Shown here one piece after another: positions 36,631-48,960 of a stretch of 64,000 bases of DNA; within the stretch, counting starts at the first letter, position 1; each line of letters starts with the position of its first letter. A program made the position numbers and the translations under genes. The DNA comes from Mimachlamys varia (taxonomy: Eukaryota > Mollusca > Bivalvia > Pectinida > Pectinidae). Under the pieces are notes generated by a model that made no database searches, was not told the DNA's origin, and worked only from the letters and a program-made list of their open reading frames with translations. Location: the NCBI GenBank assembly GCA_947623455.1, contig OX392530.1, forward strand, positions 31,837,405 to 31,901,404, written 5' to 3'.

Positions 36631-37727
36631 TATTTTAAATATTTTAAAATTATCTGCAAAATGTTTAGTTTGTAGTTGATTTTTAATGATGATGGTATTG
36701 TCGATAATGGATTTCTTATTGACTTTGAAATTAGCACCTAATCAAAATGTTGTAAGAAACTATTACTATCAAGCATCAATGAAAGTTTGTCATTAGATTT
36801 ATCCTAACTAGAACTATCTTCTGTAGGATAACTTATACCCTTTGAAGATGCTGGTAGTTTATAATCATTTAGTTTCCTTGACCTTGTGTGTGGGTCAACT
36901 AACAGAAAAGGGAAGTCATTGACATTTGAGATATTTTCGTCCTTGAATTGTGCATAAAGGGGCCATAACTCCTTTAAAAAGGGAAGACAGTAGAAATTAA
37001 AGTGCTGATGCAAAACTACATAAAAACTGATCCTTCAGGTGAGGTTTCATCAAAATCTGTCAAATACTACAGACTCTAGACATCCAGCGAGGGTTATTCC
37101 AGTATACCCCACTAACTCGCAGCAGGGAGTGAGGGGTATAAAATGGTATCTGCACCAACTAAATCTTCACCAAAAATACAGATGTTCTTCTGTTCTAAAG
37201 ACATTAACCAATCAACCACTGATAAAGATATGCTAATAGTTGTAGTTGACTATTAAAGACTAGAAACTTAACATATATTGAACTTGTAATGCTAACACAA
37301 GGTAGTGATGATCAGTGACGAGCATTTTAATTTTCATGTGTAACTAGCACTTATTCATATTCAATGCATTTGCCATTAAGAAGAATGAAAGGACAAGCAT
37401 CATGACCTTCATGTACCTTCCTAACTAACAGATGTTTAAGCTTTAGTAGTGACTCTCCCCCTCGAGTCCAGTATAAAAGTTTTATCAACTTCTATCGAAC
37501 AACAATGTGGCTAAGTTTTTGTAAACAAAATGGATCAGTGCTGCCAATATTCAAAATCAACAGAGGTCAAAACTACAATTGTATATCAATAATGAATCAA
37601 ATACATCAGACTATCAATGAGTGACTTTCCTACCTCATGTCCATAGTCATGATTTGTTGGGAAATAAGGTATCTATTTATTGATATTAGAAAAAAAATAA
37701 AATAAATTATACACGAAAAAAGGGTCC
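36631..37727. other. Region beyond the TBPL1 3' end
   Basis: Contains dispersed-repeat-like text (GGGGCCATAACTCCTTTAAA near 36959, GAGGTTTCATCAAAATCTGT near 37038). The minus-strand frame 36804-37013 is part of this and not a convincing exon. Confidence 0.35.
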
Positions 37728-37733
37728 TTTATT
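37728..37733 (-). terminator. Candidate poly(A) signal for TBPL1
   Basis: AATAAA on the minus strand, about 260 bases beyond the TBPL1 stop. Another copy lies near 37674. The region is AT-rich, so chance hexamers are likely. Confidence 0.3.
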
Positions 37734-37991
37734 TGAAAAGCCACAAAATTGACTTTAAAAAAAATGATGCTATATAGAAAAGATTTTTTGGAATTTTTGG
37801 GATACTTATTGAAAATATGCTTTGGTATGCCATTTCTGGGAGTTCGATTGCACCCAGCTAAACCAAGAAGCAGCTATAAATTATCATTCTGATATATCGC
37901 AGTGTAAATCCAGCATTAATAGCAAATCTGATTGTTTCTCAAGACATACACACAAAAAATAGGATACAATCAACAATACCGACAAGAACAC

Positions 37992-40900
37992 TCAATCCTG
38001 GCTTTCATCACTATCAAAACTTTCCTCGCTGTTATCCGAGTCCAAGTTCTCACATTCGTCGAAGTTCATCACTGGACGTTTTGGTTTGACAATGCCTCGT
38101 TGTTTTTTGATAAATCTAGCTTCATTTTCTAACAAACTTTTGTCAATTTCCTGATCATCAGCACGGAACTCCAACACTAGTGGGAATATATGTTCTATTG
38201 CTGACTGCACATTGGCTACACATGGCGCTGTAAAAGTAAAAAAAAAAAAGAAGAAAAGAAAGAAAATGAATACCAAACTTTTGAATATGCCATAGGCATC
38301 TTGCATCTTAAGGACTGATGTCATATCATAGACATAACATAGCAGTAATAACAATTACACCCATAATAGAATATAACACTCTTTCATGACCAGGGGTGTA
38401 AGATAACGAAATCCCACCCAAGGGTTTTTCAAATTTCAGGCTTTGCCGTGGTTTTTGCCAAATTTGGAAATTCTGAGGGTGGAATTTAAACCTTTGGTTA
38501 TAAAAGAGTATTTTTCTCTCATTTCAACTACCTTAATTAGCTCAAAAACCATGAAAATACTGCTGACTGGCAACATTAAGCATATCCCATATTAGGTTTG
38601 CAAAACAAAATTCTCAGCTTTCTAATGTACACCGTTAAAACACTGTGGAAGGTATTAATTTCATCACATCGCCATTTTATTCTTTTTCGACATCAAATTT
38701 TTCCGAACTTGTGACGTCACATTATGGTTGCATGGGTAGATGTGTAATACAACCACGGCGATCATAGGTGTATTGCCCTAGACAGGCCAGAATTACACAC
38801 CTAGAAATGAGAGAAACAAGTATATCACCTCTGATCATAGGTTCTTTCTATGCATCAAATGGTAATTCACTAAGCATTGCAATGATGTCAATCTTTTATC
38901 TTATAACTCCTTTATTGATATCTTTTGCCTTGATTGATAAGTGTGGCATTATTAAACTCTCTCCAATAATTTTAATCTCTTACATATATATTTATACAGA
39001 CTCCTGTCCTTTGAAAATACTTTTAGTACACTTTTTATTTTAGAAATATTTTCAAAGGTGAGGGGTCTGTGTAAATATTTATGTAAGTGATCTCTTACAC
39101 ATATTTTTACACAGACTCCTCACCTTTGAAAATACATTTATTACACATGCTACGTTAAACATTTGACAAGGTGAATCAATATCGCAAGGAGGAAGTTAAG
39201 TGACATATCAATAAGATAAAATGTAGGTTAGAGTGACCTAATTCTAATGACAATAAATATAGGATAGAGACAAGACAAGGATGAGTGGCCGAGATAGAAC
39301 CCAGACAAATATGGGTGGCTGAGATAGAGTCCAGACATGGATGAGTGGCCAAGATAGAGTCCAGACAAGGATGGGTGGCTGAGATAGAGATCAGAAATGG
39401 ATGGGTGGCCGTGATAGAGTCCAGACAAGGATGGGTGGCCGTGATAGAGACCAGACAAGGATGGGTGGCCGTGATATAGACCAGACAAGGATGATTGGCC
39501 AGGATAGAGACCAGACAAGGATGAATGGCTGAGATAGAGACCAGAAAAGGATGGGTGGCCAAGATAGAGACCAGACAAGGATGATTGGCCAGGATAGAGA
39601 CCAGACAAGGATGTATGGCTGAGATAGAGACCAGACAAGGATGGATGGCCAAGATAGAGACCAGACAAGGATGGGTGGCCAAGATCGAGACCAGACAAGG
39701 ATGGGTGGCCGTGATATAGACCAGACAAGGATGATTGGCCAGGATAGAGACCAGACAAGGATGAATGGCTGAGATAGAGACCAGAAAAGGATGGGTGACC
39801 AAGATAGAGACCAGACAAGGATGATTGGCCAGGATAGAGACTAGACAAGGATGTATGGCTGAGATAGAGACCAGACAAGGATGGGTGGCCAAGATAGAGA
39901 CCAGACAAGGATGGGTGGCCAAGATAGAGACCAGACAAGGATGAATGGCTGAGATAGCGACCAGACAAGGATGTTTGGCCAGGATAGAGACCAGACAAGG
40001 GTGATTGGCCAGGATAGAGACCAGACAAAGATGATTGGCCAGGATAGAGACCAGACAAGGATGAGTGGCCGAGATAGAACCCAGACAAAGATGGGTGGCT
40101 GAGATAGAGTCCAGACATGGATGAGTGGCCAAGATAGAGTCCAGACAAGGATGGGTGGCTGAGATAGAGATCAGAAATTGATGGGTGGCCGTGATAGAGT
40201 CCAGACAAGGATGGGTGGCCGTGATAGAGACCAGACAAGGATGGGTGGCCGTGATATAGACCAGACAAGGATGATTGGCCAGGATAGAGACCAGACAAGG
40301 ATGAATGGCTGAGATAGAGACCAGAAAAGGATGGGTGGCTAAGATACAGACCAGACAAGGATGATTGGCCAGGATAGAGACCAGACAAGGATGTATGGCT
40401 GAGATAGAGACCAGACAAGGATGGGTGGCCAAGATAGAGACCAGAAAAGGATGGGTGGCCAAGATAGAGACCAGACAAGGATGAATGGCTGAGATAGCGA
40501 CCAGACAAGGATGGGTGGCTGAGATAGAGACCAGACAAGGATGAGTGGCCAAGACAGAGCCTAAGGTGACAGTACCCAAATTGGATCACCTAACCATAAT
40601 TTTTTTCATTCATTGAATTATATCCATTTAAGGTTGAATCAAAAGAAGAACATCGATGGGTGTTGTTACAAAAACAAATATCACTCGGGGACCACGTTGG
40701 AAATTTATATAACGCTCCGACATCACCAATCAGCTGTTCCAGATTTTGCGAATTTCAGGACCCAAATCGGGTCAAGGGTTGAATTTTGCACTTCAAATAC
40801 ATATTTTGTTGGTAGCATATGAACATTTATTGATGTCCTTTTAAATTCATATGAAAACAAGTATTTCTAACAGGGGAATTGATTTTATAGCCCAAAAAAG

Positions 40901-43900
40901 AATGCAAAGTCGTTGCATGCGCCATTTTTTCAGAAACGTAAACAAAATGTAAAGTTTCGAGTTTCAGTAATAATTTATGGTCTATTTAAACTTTAAAACT
41001 AACTATATGTGGACAAAAAATGGTGCATGACTATCTATACTAACACTACATCCTTGCTATAACTGATCTGTTGACACCTTCATTGATTTAGAAGAATTTT
41101 TTGTAAAAAGAGTGGCCGAGATAAGAAACCAGACAAGGATGGGTGGCCGAGATAGAGCCCAGAAAAGGATGGGTGAACAGACACAACACAAAACTATGCT
41201 GATTGAATGTAGTATGTGTCGACACAAACAAGGGTTTTACAACCTTGGAAATGATAACATCATATGAAGAGTGGGGTCTATGGAGATATGGCCAAAAATA
41301 TAAAGTAGCTTGGAGTGAAAAGGAAACATGTCACATTTTGCAGGTGAACATGCCATTTCATATTATATAGAATTAGTACTTTCTTCTTTACTGGTTAAAT
41401 ACAGTCTACATAATCTCTGTCACCTAAGTGTTCATTTAACCCCTAGCCCTGCATCCCACATCAGAACAGTCTAATCAATATGCATTTAACTGCAGCAGTA
41501 GTACTACTCTAAATGCCCCTCAACTTTAAACTTTCATATTTATCATATGCCTTTGACTGTATAAGCCATCACAATGCTTACAGAGAGACATGAAACTGAC
41601 AGCGACACTGGTCACCAAAAGGACCGGCACTCACCTGTGACAGTGATACTGCCTGTGGAGAATATTTTCAGGGTGGCTTTAGGTTCCTTGATCTTGTATG
41701 TGACACCTGGATGTAGCTCCGGTTCGTAGCTAAAATGGAACAGATAGATCATTAGGTAAATGTAGCATACTGTATTATTGAGTCAATCATATTTCTCTAG
41801 AATTATCTGTACTATCCATCACATCAAGGAATGAGTAGAGGTTGGATGCTCGAGTTTGACTGAAGTCAAAACAATTTCATAAAGAAAGCAATTATCAAAT
41901 AAGAATTAAGCAGTCTCATTGAATACACAATCATCATAATCATCTGATAACTTAGCTTAAGATAGGCCATCATTAAAGTACATACCCAATTTTTTTTATT
42001 ACATAACTTTTTGGACAGTTATTATATAATTATTGCACAGAAACAAATAGCCTATCAGAATCAGATGACGTCTTAAAAAATGGCTATGCATAAATAAGCA
42101 TGCATGCATCACATCCAATATTAGTATACCCAAAATAATGGCTTTAAAAGTAAAGGTATAACATGTAAAAGAAATCTACACGATATATTTGCTCATAACA
42201 TATATTAGGGTTTACAACTAGGTACATAAAGTGAGTAAAGCAAGAATTGACTACGGTAACACTAGCTTATAAGAAACATAGTAAAAACTAGAAACAATTC
42301 GATGAGTACCTTGCATGTTCAGAATGCTTTCTGGAAAAATTTGTTATTTTGATTTTAAAAGGAAGAATACAGGTTCCAAGGACATTGACAACCCTAAAGT
42401 TGGCAAACTTCACTCGGAACCCCAGCCTCTGCAATTGTCTGGCAAATCTCCTTGCAGCAATCTTTGATGCCTCTTCACTGCAATAAAATAACTCAAAAAT
42501 TTGAATTCATGTATTGTTATTTACATGTATGCTTCACTATATATAAAACTATATGGATTTGCACAATGTGTTAATTAGTGATGGAAACCAATCAAAATAG
42601 CACTGCTAATTCTATTTCCAGTTTGAATAATAGTGGATCAGGGATTAAGGGCCTCATCAATTAAAACATTTGCTAAGTCTTGTCATATTAGGATCATACA
42701 TGTTTGTCATTAAGTAATGCTTATGATAACCAGACCAATTATGGAGAATTCCATACCAGGAGACACAGATTTAGTGATAAATCTATGAGCCCATTCCGAG
42801 TCCTGTACTCATAGAATTTTGAAAGGATCATTGAATTTCCGTAATGTCATTGCAGGACCATTGTTTTGGCAATACAAATTGAAAAGGACCAATGAAAAAT
42901 AAATGTAAATTGATCACTGCAGATCACACTTTTGATACTAAAAAGAAACAATTTGTCATTCGACGACACATTATAATTAGATAAAATTACAAAATGAAAT
43001 TTTACCAGAATTTGGCAGTCAAATCATCTGAATAAGTTTAATCCTTCAAAACAAAGAAAATCACTCTCTTAATGATCAAATGATCACTCTGTATGAACAC
43101 TACATATCTAGGGGCACTCCCTGTGACTGTGTGTAAATGAAGTTTAAAACTATGTACCTTGTGGCTCCAGTGCATGTTATTTTCCCCGAGGACCAAATAG
43201 TGGCAGTCGTGTACGGTCGCCTTATTTTCATATTGCACATCTGTAACAAAAATTGTATATGACAATGCTATAAGCAGGGTTTTCCCTGGGACCCTCAAAT
43301 TTAACATGAGGCCCAGAGGGCCTGTATCGCTCACCTGGTTTCATGTGATATGAAACAAGAATGACTCATAAGTGTATGTGTGGCCCTTCTTGTTATGTCA
43401 GTATATCATAAGCATTTTTATGGGTACATGTACATTGCTTTTGTTGTAATTCTAAAAATGTTAGGTTTTTTGGCAAATAGGGCATTAATCCATGAAATGC
43501 ATTCAGTGCAGCATCAATATAGCCAAATAGACACTTTTGGCCCCGCCCTTCAGGCCCATGGGGGGTCAGCCCCATCATTTGTATAAATTTGAATCCCAGC
43601 CACCTAGGGATGCTACCACTGAAATATAAATGCCATACATTGCTTAGTTCCAGAGAAGAAGTCGTTAATATCAATACTGCCAAATAGACACTTTTGGCCC
43701 CGCCCCTCAGCCCCTGGGGGGGTCAACCCCATCATTTGTATAAATTTGAATCCCAGCCACCTAGGGATGCTACCACTGAAATATAAATACCATACATTGC
43801 TTAGTTCCAGAGAAGAAGTCGTTAATATCAATATTGCCAAAAAGACACTTTTGGCCCCGCCCCTCAGCCCCTGGGGGGTCAGTCCCATCATTTGTATAAA

Positions 43901-46900
43901 TTTTAATCCCAGCCACCTAGCGATGCTACCACTGAAATATAAATGCCATACATTGCTTAGTTCCTGAGAAGAAGTCGTTAATATCAATATTGCTAATTAG
44001 ACACTTTTGGCCCCGCCCCTCAGGCCCCAGGGGGGTCAACCCCATCATTTGTATAAATTTGAATCCCAGCCACCTAGGGATGCTACCACTGAAATATAAA
44101 TGCCATACATTGCTTAGTTCCTGAGAAGAAGTCATTAATATCAATATTGCCAAATAGACACTTTTGGCCCCGCCCCTCAGGCCCCTGGGGGGTCAGCCCC
44201 ATCATTTGTATAAATTTGAATCCCAGCCACCTAAGGATGCTACCACTGAAATATAAATGCCATACATTGCTCAGTTCCAGAGAAGAAGTCGTTAATATCA
44301 ATATTGCCAAATAGACACTTTTGGCCCCACCCCTCAGGCCCCTGGGGGAGTCAGCCCCATCATTTGTATAAATTTGAATCCCAGCCACCTAGGGATGCTA
44401 CCACTGAAATATAAATGCCATACATTGCTTAGTTCCAGAGAAGAAGTCATTTATATCAATATTGCCAAATGGACCCAGGGGTTCAGACCCATCATTTGTA
44501 TAAATTTTAATCCCAGCCACACAGGGATGCTTCCTACCAAATTTAGTTAAATTCTGATCAGTGGTTATGAAGAAGAAGTCAATTGTTGACGGACGGACGG
44601 ACGACCGACGACCGACGGACGACAGACGCCACGGTATGGCATAAGCTCACCTTGATCCTTTGGACCAGGTGAGCTAATAAATTAAGGAGTCCTGGATCCA
44701 AAACTCCCATCACAAATAATACAAAGTAACACTTCATTATTTTTTTTTGAGTCCTTTGACAATGATAGGAGTCAAAATGCAGGTTTTTGTGCATCAGAGA
44801 GATCTTTGATAAAATGTTTGAAGTTATCCAAATACAAAGCAAAAAGCATACTCTTTTTAAAATTGAATACTAAATGATAACAAATGCAGGGCCATACACA
44901 GGTTTCAATCCAGGACCTTCTGAACTCTAGACGGAGGCTCAAACAATTGAGCTATCTAGATCTGGTCGCCGAGAATTGACCATCTGCTACAAGCTGACAA
45001 GCAGGAATTTTGCTCAGGGCCGCGCCCTGTCCTCAAATTGGGAACATTTTTCAACATTGCATGTACTTGCATCAAATGGCAAAAGTTTCATTTTTTTAGG
45101 CCATACCAATTTGATTTATTGTTCGTCGGATTTACCGTTCCTGTTTTGGAAAAAATAAAATAAAAGTAAATGTAAAAATACAGATCCAAGTTTAGCGTCA
45201 ATGAAAAATGACGAACCCGGATATATTTTATATTGGTTCAAAATTTGAATATTTGACATGACGGTAGAAAATAGTATTTCAAGTGTTTTTTTTGGCAGCA
45301 ACACAAGGGAAATGCGGTATGATCAGGCTTTTTCACTTTTGAAGAAAACTGAGAATGTGTCAAAATGGCTTTTTTATCGAGTTGGTCACCACATAATCCG
45401 GTCACCATAATGTATTGCAAAATACCGCAATAGATGATTTATCGTTCAAAGATCTCTTGATCAAATAAACAAAATAAGGGACCTTAAACGGTCTAACTAA
45501 AAAACGACTGCAAGCATCATCAGCAAATAACTTTATAAAAATCCTGAATTAAGTAAGCAACATCAGAAGATATGTTGTTAATACAAATATACGACTCTTA
45601 TAACACCTCTATATTTAATTTCAAATCGATATTCTTCTCGAGCAATCAACCCAATTTGGCAGACATCATTGTCATTTCATCAGTCTTATTTTAATAGAAT
45701 AGGGCCTACTATTGATAGTTAAAAAAACATGTTTGTTATTAATATTTTCAATATTTATGTAGATATTACCATTCTAACTCTCTTCCAGATGCTGTAGTTA
45801 CTTAGTCACCAGCAGTCTATACATTTAAATCCCGAACGGATTAACACTGGGTGGTTCATGATGCTTATTCAACCACGAGAAAACAATAATGAACTTATTC
45901 ATATATGGGACATCAGCTAATAAAATGATATTAATCTTTCTGATCTGGATATATAATACACAAATACTGCTCTTGTCCATTAATATTACTATTAATATTA
46001 TATTATTGTAACTCAAAGGTTATGTCAGCAAAACACCTTGTGCCATACATCTAGCCTTCAGGGTTTGTTTTATAGTGGTACATCATAGATTTATGTTGTC
46101 ATCATTAATATACGAATGTATATCAATTCCATAAAATATGCATTCTGCATGAAAAGAAGCATCTGAATATATACCTACAAGAAAAAAGTGGTTCCTAAAA
46201 AGGTGTTTCCTGCGGCTTTGGTTCAATCACTTAACTTTAATGAATGACCTTCGGTCTTCTAGAAGGTACTTTAAGAAAGCTTTTCTCTCAAATGCTGTTT
46301 TATTGCACACCTTTATACAAGTAGTTTGTACATGTATTGAAATGATTTTTACAAAAACCTGCTACAACAGTTTAAATATGTGTACTATTTGGTGATACAT
46401 TATATTAATAGTCAAACCCGTATTGCGACATTTAGTCTTTTAAAACTACTGCTCGCTCGAAATTTTAAGGAATTCAATTTTTTTTTTAAACAAAAAAATT
46501 GCACCCGCTCGCTCCAATTTTGAAGCAGGGGCGGTGAAAAGCACTCGTCTGCTCGTCTAGACGAGTGAATGCCACCGTCGGACGAGTGAAGTTTGCAATG
46601 CTACTTGTCCATCGGAAGAGTGAAAATTATTGATACGATGATAGATTATATACAACATAAAGCATGACAGATCAATAAATCCATCGCTGAGATCAGGAAT
46701 CCGACTTTCGCTTCATACAAACACTTTTCCGGGAATTCCCCACTTTCGTTTTTCTTGGAATTCCCCATTTTCGTTTTCGACTGTCTGCGCATGTATGCAA
46801 GCGTCGCCATAGACACTGCAACGAAAGCGTCCGAGATTATGATTCAGCTAACGATACAATCTGAGGGTTCTCGAAAGAAAATGGCGCAGAAAACGATCAA

Positions 46901-48375
46901 CATTTTTTTCTCGCATAACGTAGAAAAACCGTCGGTGCCACAACATGTTGCACCGGCGAAACTTTTTAACACAATCAAAGAAGGTCAGTAATATTTGTAA
47001 TACATTAGGTGCGTTTACTTGTGACATGTTCATACAAAAATATAGCGCAATCTGGCTTTGAAGCTCATCACTGTCAGTGATTTTATTTTATAATTACGTT
47101 TGTGACAAAACGTAAACATTTGGTTGAAATATCCGGACAAGTGAGATTGCAATCCGGACGAGTGCTTTATAGAAGGTCACTTGCCCGGTGGACGAGTACT
47201 TTTAAAAGTTTTTCACCACCCCTGTGAAGTCTCATTTTCTGAAGAACAAAATATCAAATTGGTATGGCCTTACGCTCATTTGAAAAGATTTTGCAAATCA
47301 TCTGAGTAAAAGATAAAAATAAACTATTTATTTCAGAAGGACGATTTGTTTTCTATTGGGATTTTTTAAGTGTATTTGAGAAATATTGCTACTATTATCA
47401 ATTGGGAATGGATTCATGTACTACACCTTATAAATGACTGGCAAAATCGCAGACATGTTAATGATAATTTTCTGATGATAGCTCAAATTAAATAAATTAA
47501 TTTATTAATACTTATATTCAAAAATTTGACCAAGGAAACATATGTTAATGGAAAAATAAAAAAAAGTTATCAAACTTTTATAAATATTTTACACATCTTT
47601 ACCAAATAAATAACCCTTTGACAATACTGCTGTATATTTGTGCAACTTGTGTTTCGCGTAAATTTATATATATTATTCTAGTTATAAGTCTTTGCTTATA
47701 CACATGAAAACCACCATAATGCAGGGATAATTCTGGCTCTTAAAACCTATGGGAAAATTTTTAGGGATTTTATGAGATTAGTAAAATTTCCATGAGATTT
47801 GTCTATATAAACTAATACTTTTTTTGAAATTTTAATGAGATTTTCAGGAAAATATTGGTAAAAATACCACAATCTCCCCCCAGAGTACTAGTGATCCCTG
47901 ATAATGATTTTGATAGTGGGAAATTACAAATTTCTGTGTTTATTATATCTTGCATAGACCAAGATTCCTCTACCCAACACAAAGCTTATTCACAGAGAAA
48001 TGTCCGGTCTGTACAAAATAGGGTTTTGAATGATGTTGTGGTCAGATGAAATTTAAGCGGTAACCCCCCCCCCCCCCCTATTTTTAAGCTGAAACATACA
48101 CCAAACTCTCTCTTGTATTCAACATGTTTCCCATCCATAGCGATTCTCCTCAGGTCGAGATGACATCGGGTGCTGTAACTTGCCACTACATTATTAATGA
48201 TAATGTCAATTGTTGGTCCATCTTCTTGCCCATTTTCATGTGCACAATTCTCATTTGTGTCGTGGGGGTCTATGTGTTCACTCAGTGCTGCAGCAAGCGC
48301 TTCACCATTCGTCCCATTTACACTTCCATCTTCACCAACAACAAGTAAGGCTGCCGCCTGTTGACTTTCCGCCAT
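37992..48375 (-). CDS. TBPL1: TBPL1 (TRF2/TLF), TBP-like core promoter factor, five exons
   Basis: TBP paralogue of animals that works with TFIIA and TFIIB at TATA-less promoters and does not recognise TATA boxes. Exons in transcript order: 48375-48100, 43240-43158, 42477-42310, 41729-41635, 38227-37992. All introns are GT-AG and phases match, giving 285 residues. The saddle runs from about residue 56 (IDIIINNVVASYSTRCHLDL) through TTATIWSSGKITCTGAT (first repeat), then SYEPELHPGVTYKIK and KIFSTGSITVTAPCV (second repeat), to about 230. Human TBPL1 is only 186 residues. Here there is a 55-residue acidic/polar N-terminal leader and a 55-residue tail ending in an Asp/Glu/Ser-rich stretch (NLDSDNSEESFDSDESQD). 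The ATG is the first in the exon and gives the only frame that joins the saddle. Introns are full of repeats. Confidence 0.95.
39047..39134. repeat. Palindrome with 41-bp arms plus a third half-copy
   Basis: TATTTTCAAAGGTGAGGGG... to ATGTAAG pairs with CTTACACAT... to CCTTTGAAAATA across a 6-base spacer. A further copy of the right arm lies just left (38980-39020), so three alternating arms stand in a row. In TBPL1 intron 4, next to the 30-bp array. Confidence 0.8.
39268..40565. repeat. 30-bp minisatellite, about 43 copies, with higher-order repeats
   Basis: Consensus AGACAAGGATGGGTGGCCAA plus GATAGAGACC, 30 bp. The period stays in register for 1.3 kb with no visible indel. Variant monomers recur in blocks: an 8-monomer block (39481-39660 like 39721-39900) and a 26-monomer, 780-bp block (39301-39650 like 40081-40430). 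Because 30 is a multiple of three and the unit lacks stops, two minus-strand frames stay open throughout. It lies in TBPL1 intron 4. A two-unit outlier is at 41113-41175. Confidence 0.95.
43309..44676 (-). mobile_element. TIR-flanked element carrying a 157-bp tandem array
   Basis: About 6.5 copies of a 156-157-bp unit, beginning around GACACTTTTGGCCCC at 43530, 43687, 43844, 44000, 44157 and 44313. They are bounded by an 11-bp inverted repeat, GCTCACCTGGT at 43329 and ACCAGGTGAGC at 44664. A GGAC-rich simple repeat (44590-44625) sits next to the right end. This layout resembles the pearl-type elements described from bivalves (core repeats plus a microsatellite between inverted ends). Open frames on the minus strand reflect the repeat only. 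In TBPL1 intron 1. Confidence 0.7.
44888..44966 (-). repeat. tRNA-like SINE head
   Basis: On the minus strand an A-box-like TAGCTCAATTGTTTGAG (44954-44938) is followed 43 bp later by a B-box-like GGATTGAAACC (44911-44901), the spacing of a tRNA internal promoter. The acceptor stem does not pair well and no clear anticodon arm is seen, so it is a SINE head or decayed tRNA pseudogene, not a functional tRNA. In TBPL1 intron 1. Confidence 0.45.
46526..47224 (+). mobile_element. 699-bp inverted-repeat element with a transposase-like first exon
   Basis: Ends CAGGGGCGGTGAAAA and TTTTTCACCACCCCTG are inverted repeats, flanked by TGAAG on both sides (5 bp). Subterminal parts repeat GGACGAGTG/CACTCGTC motifs. 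Inside, from 46880, a frame begins MAQKTINIFFSHNVEKPS, runs to about 46985 and stops at a GTCAGT donor-like site. This suggests a remnant of the 5' exon of a larger autonomous element. It lies in TBPL1 intron 1. Confidence 0.65.
47722..47901 (+). mobile_element. CAGGGAT inverted-repeat element in TBPL1 intron 1
   Basis: Best preserved copy: CAGGGATAATTCTGGC at one end and AGTGATCCCTG at the other, flanked by ATAATG on both sides (6-bp duplication). Non-coding, about 180 bp. The superfamily is not certain: the CAGGG terminus recalls hAT, but the duplication is 6 bp, not 8. Confidence 0.7.
48064..48078. repeat. Poly(C) tract beside TBPL1 exon 1
   Basis: About 15 C on the plus strand, that is poly(G) on the transcript strand, starting 22 bases into TBPL1 intron 1. 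It could form a G-rich structure near the donor; this is speculative. Confidence 0.9.
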
Positions 48376-48960
48376 GACATGGAATACAACACTTGCTCTT
48401 TTTTTACCTCAACACAAAACTGTCAAAATATCTGCGTTCATATTATATGACATTTAATACTTTCAATTTGGCAATAAACTTTTAATTGCTGCTAGCTTTT
48501 TACGCAAGTTTACTCAAAGTTGCAGCTGTAAACAACAACGAATCTTTCGCAGGAGTATCACACTTGTTGTAGGAATTCACCAATCAAAAAGTTCCGCATC
48601 GACTGTATCCAGCCTCTGTATTAAAATTCCGTTCCCAAGTTACCACAGAAAGGCTGAATCAGCAGGACAACTATTTCCTGTTCTATACACTTAAAGTACA
48701 TGCCAGTGTTTAAATTGTCTGATAAAGACCACTATTTATATAAAATGTCTTTTCACTGTCATGTGCGTCTTCAAACTGTCATTATCTCATTATTATTAAA
48801 CAATTAAACAACAACAGCGAGATGAAATTGTAGCTGGCGGCCATGCTTTCTCTTCTTTTGCTCTCAGCCAATCAAAATCGAAAGAAGTATAAAGGGAAAT
48901 AACTCTGAAAGCCGAATACGAATTGTAGGGTATCACTGTATAATTATTTCTAGAGTGTAA
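48376..48960 (-). promoter_or_regulatory. Upstream region of TBPL1, probable promoter
   Basis: This lies directly upstream of the TBPL1 ATG. A CCAAT sequence (plus strand, about 48860) and a GGCGGCCATG motif (about 48836, loosely YY1-like) are visible, and no convincing TATA box. The transcription start cannot be placed. A short AAGGGAAATAACTC motif near 48890 also occurs in a related form at about 8436. Confidence 0.3.

Noticed and set aside
27915..40565. CRISPR-like arrays with 30-bp periodicity
   Set aside because: Units are contiguous with no unique spacers, there are no cas genes, and the DNA is clearly animal.
39176..40589. Two overlapping minus-strand open frames of over 450 residues (HPCLVSILAT-type repeats)
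   Set aside because: Both follow from a stop-free 30-bp repeat in exact phase. There is no start context, signal, splice support or frame preference, and the array lies inside a TBPL1 intron.
43038..43334. Minus-strand frame of 98 residues over TBPL1 exon 2
   Set aside because: Wrong frame. The spliced frame in the same bases gives TTATIWSSGKITCTGAT, the TBP-family motif.
44888..44966. Functional tRNA gene
   Set aside because: A and B boxes are present, but the acceptor stem and anticodon arm do not form a proper cloverleaf by eye.
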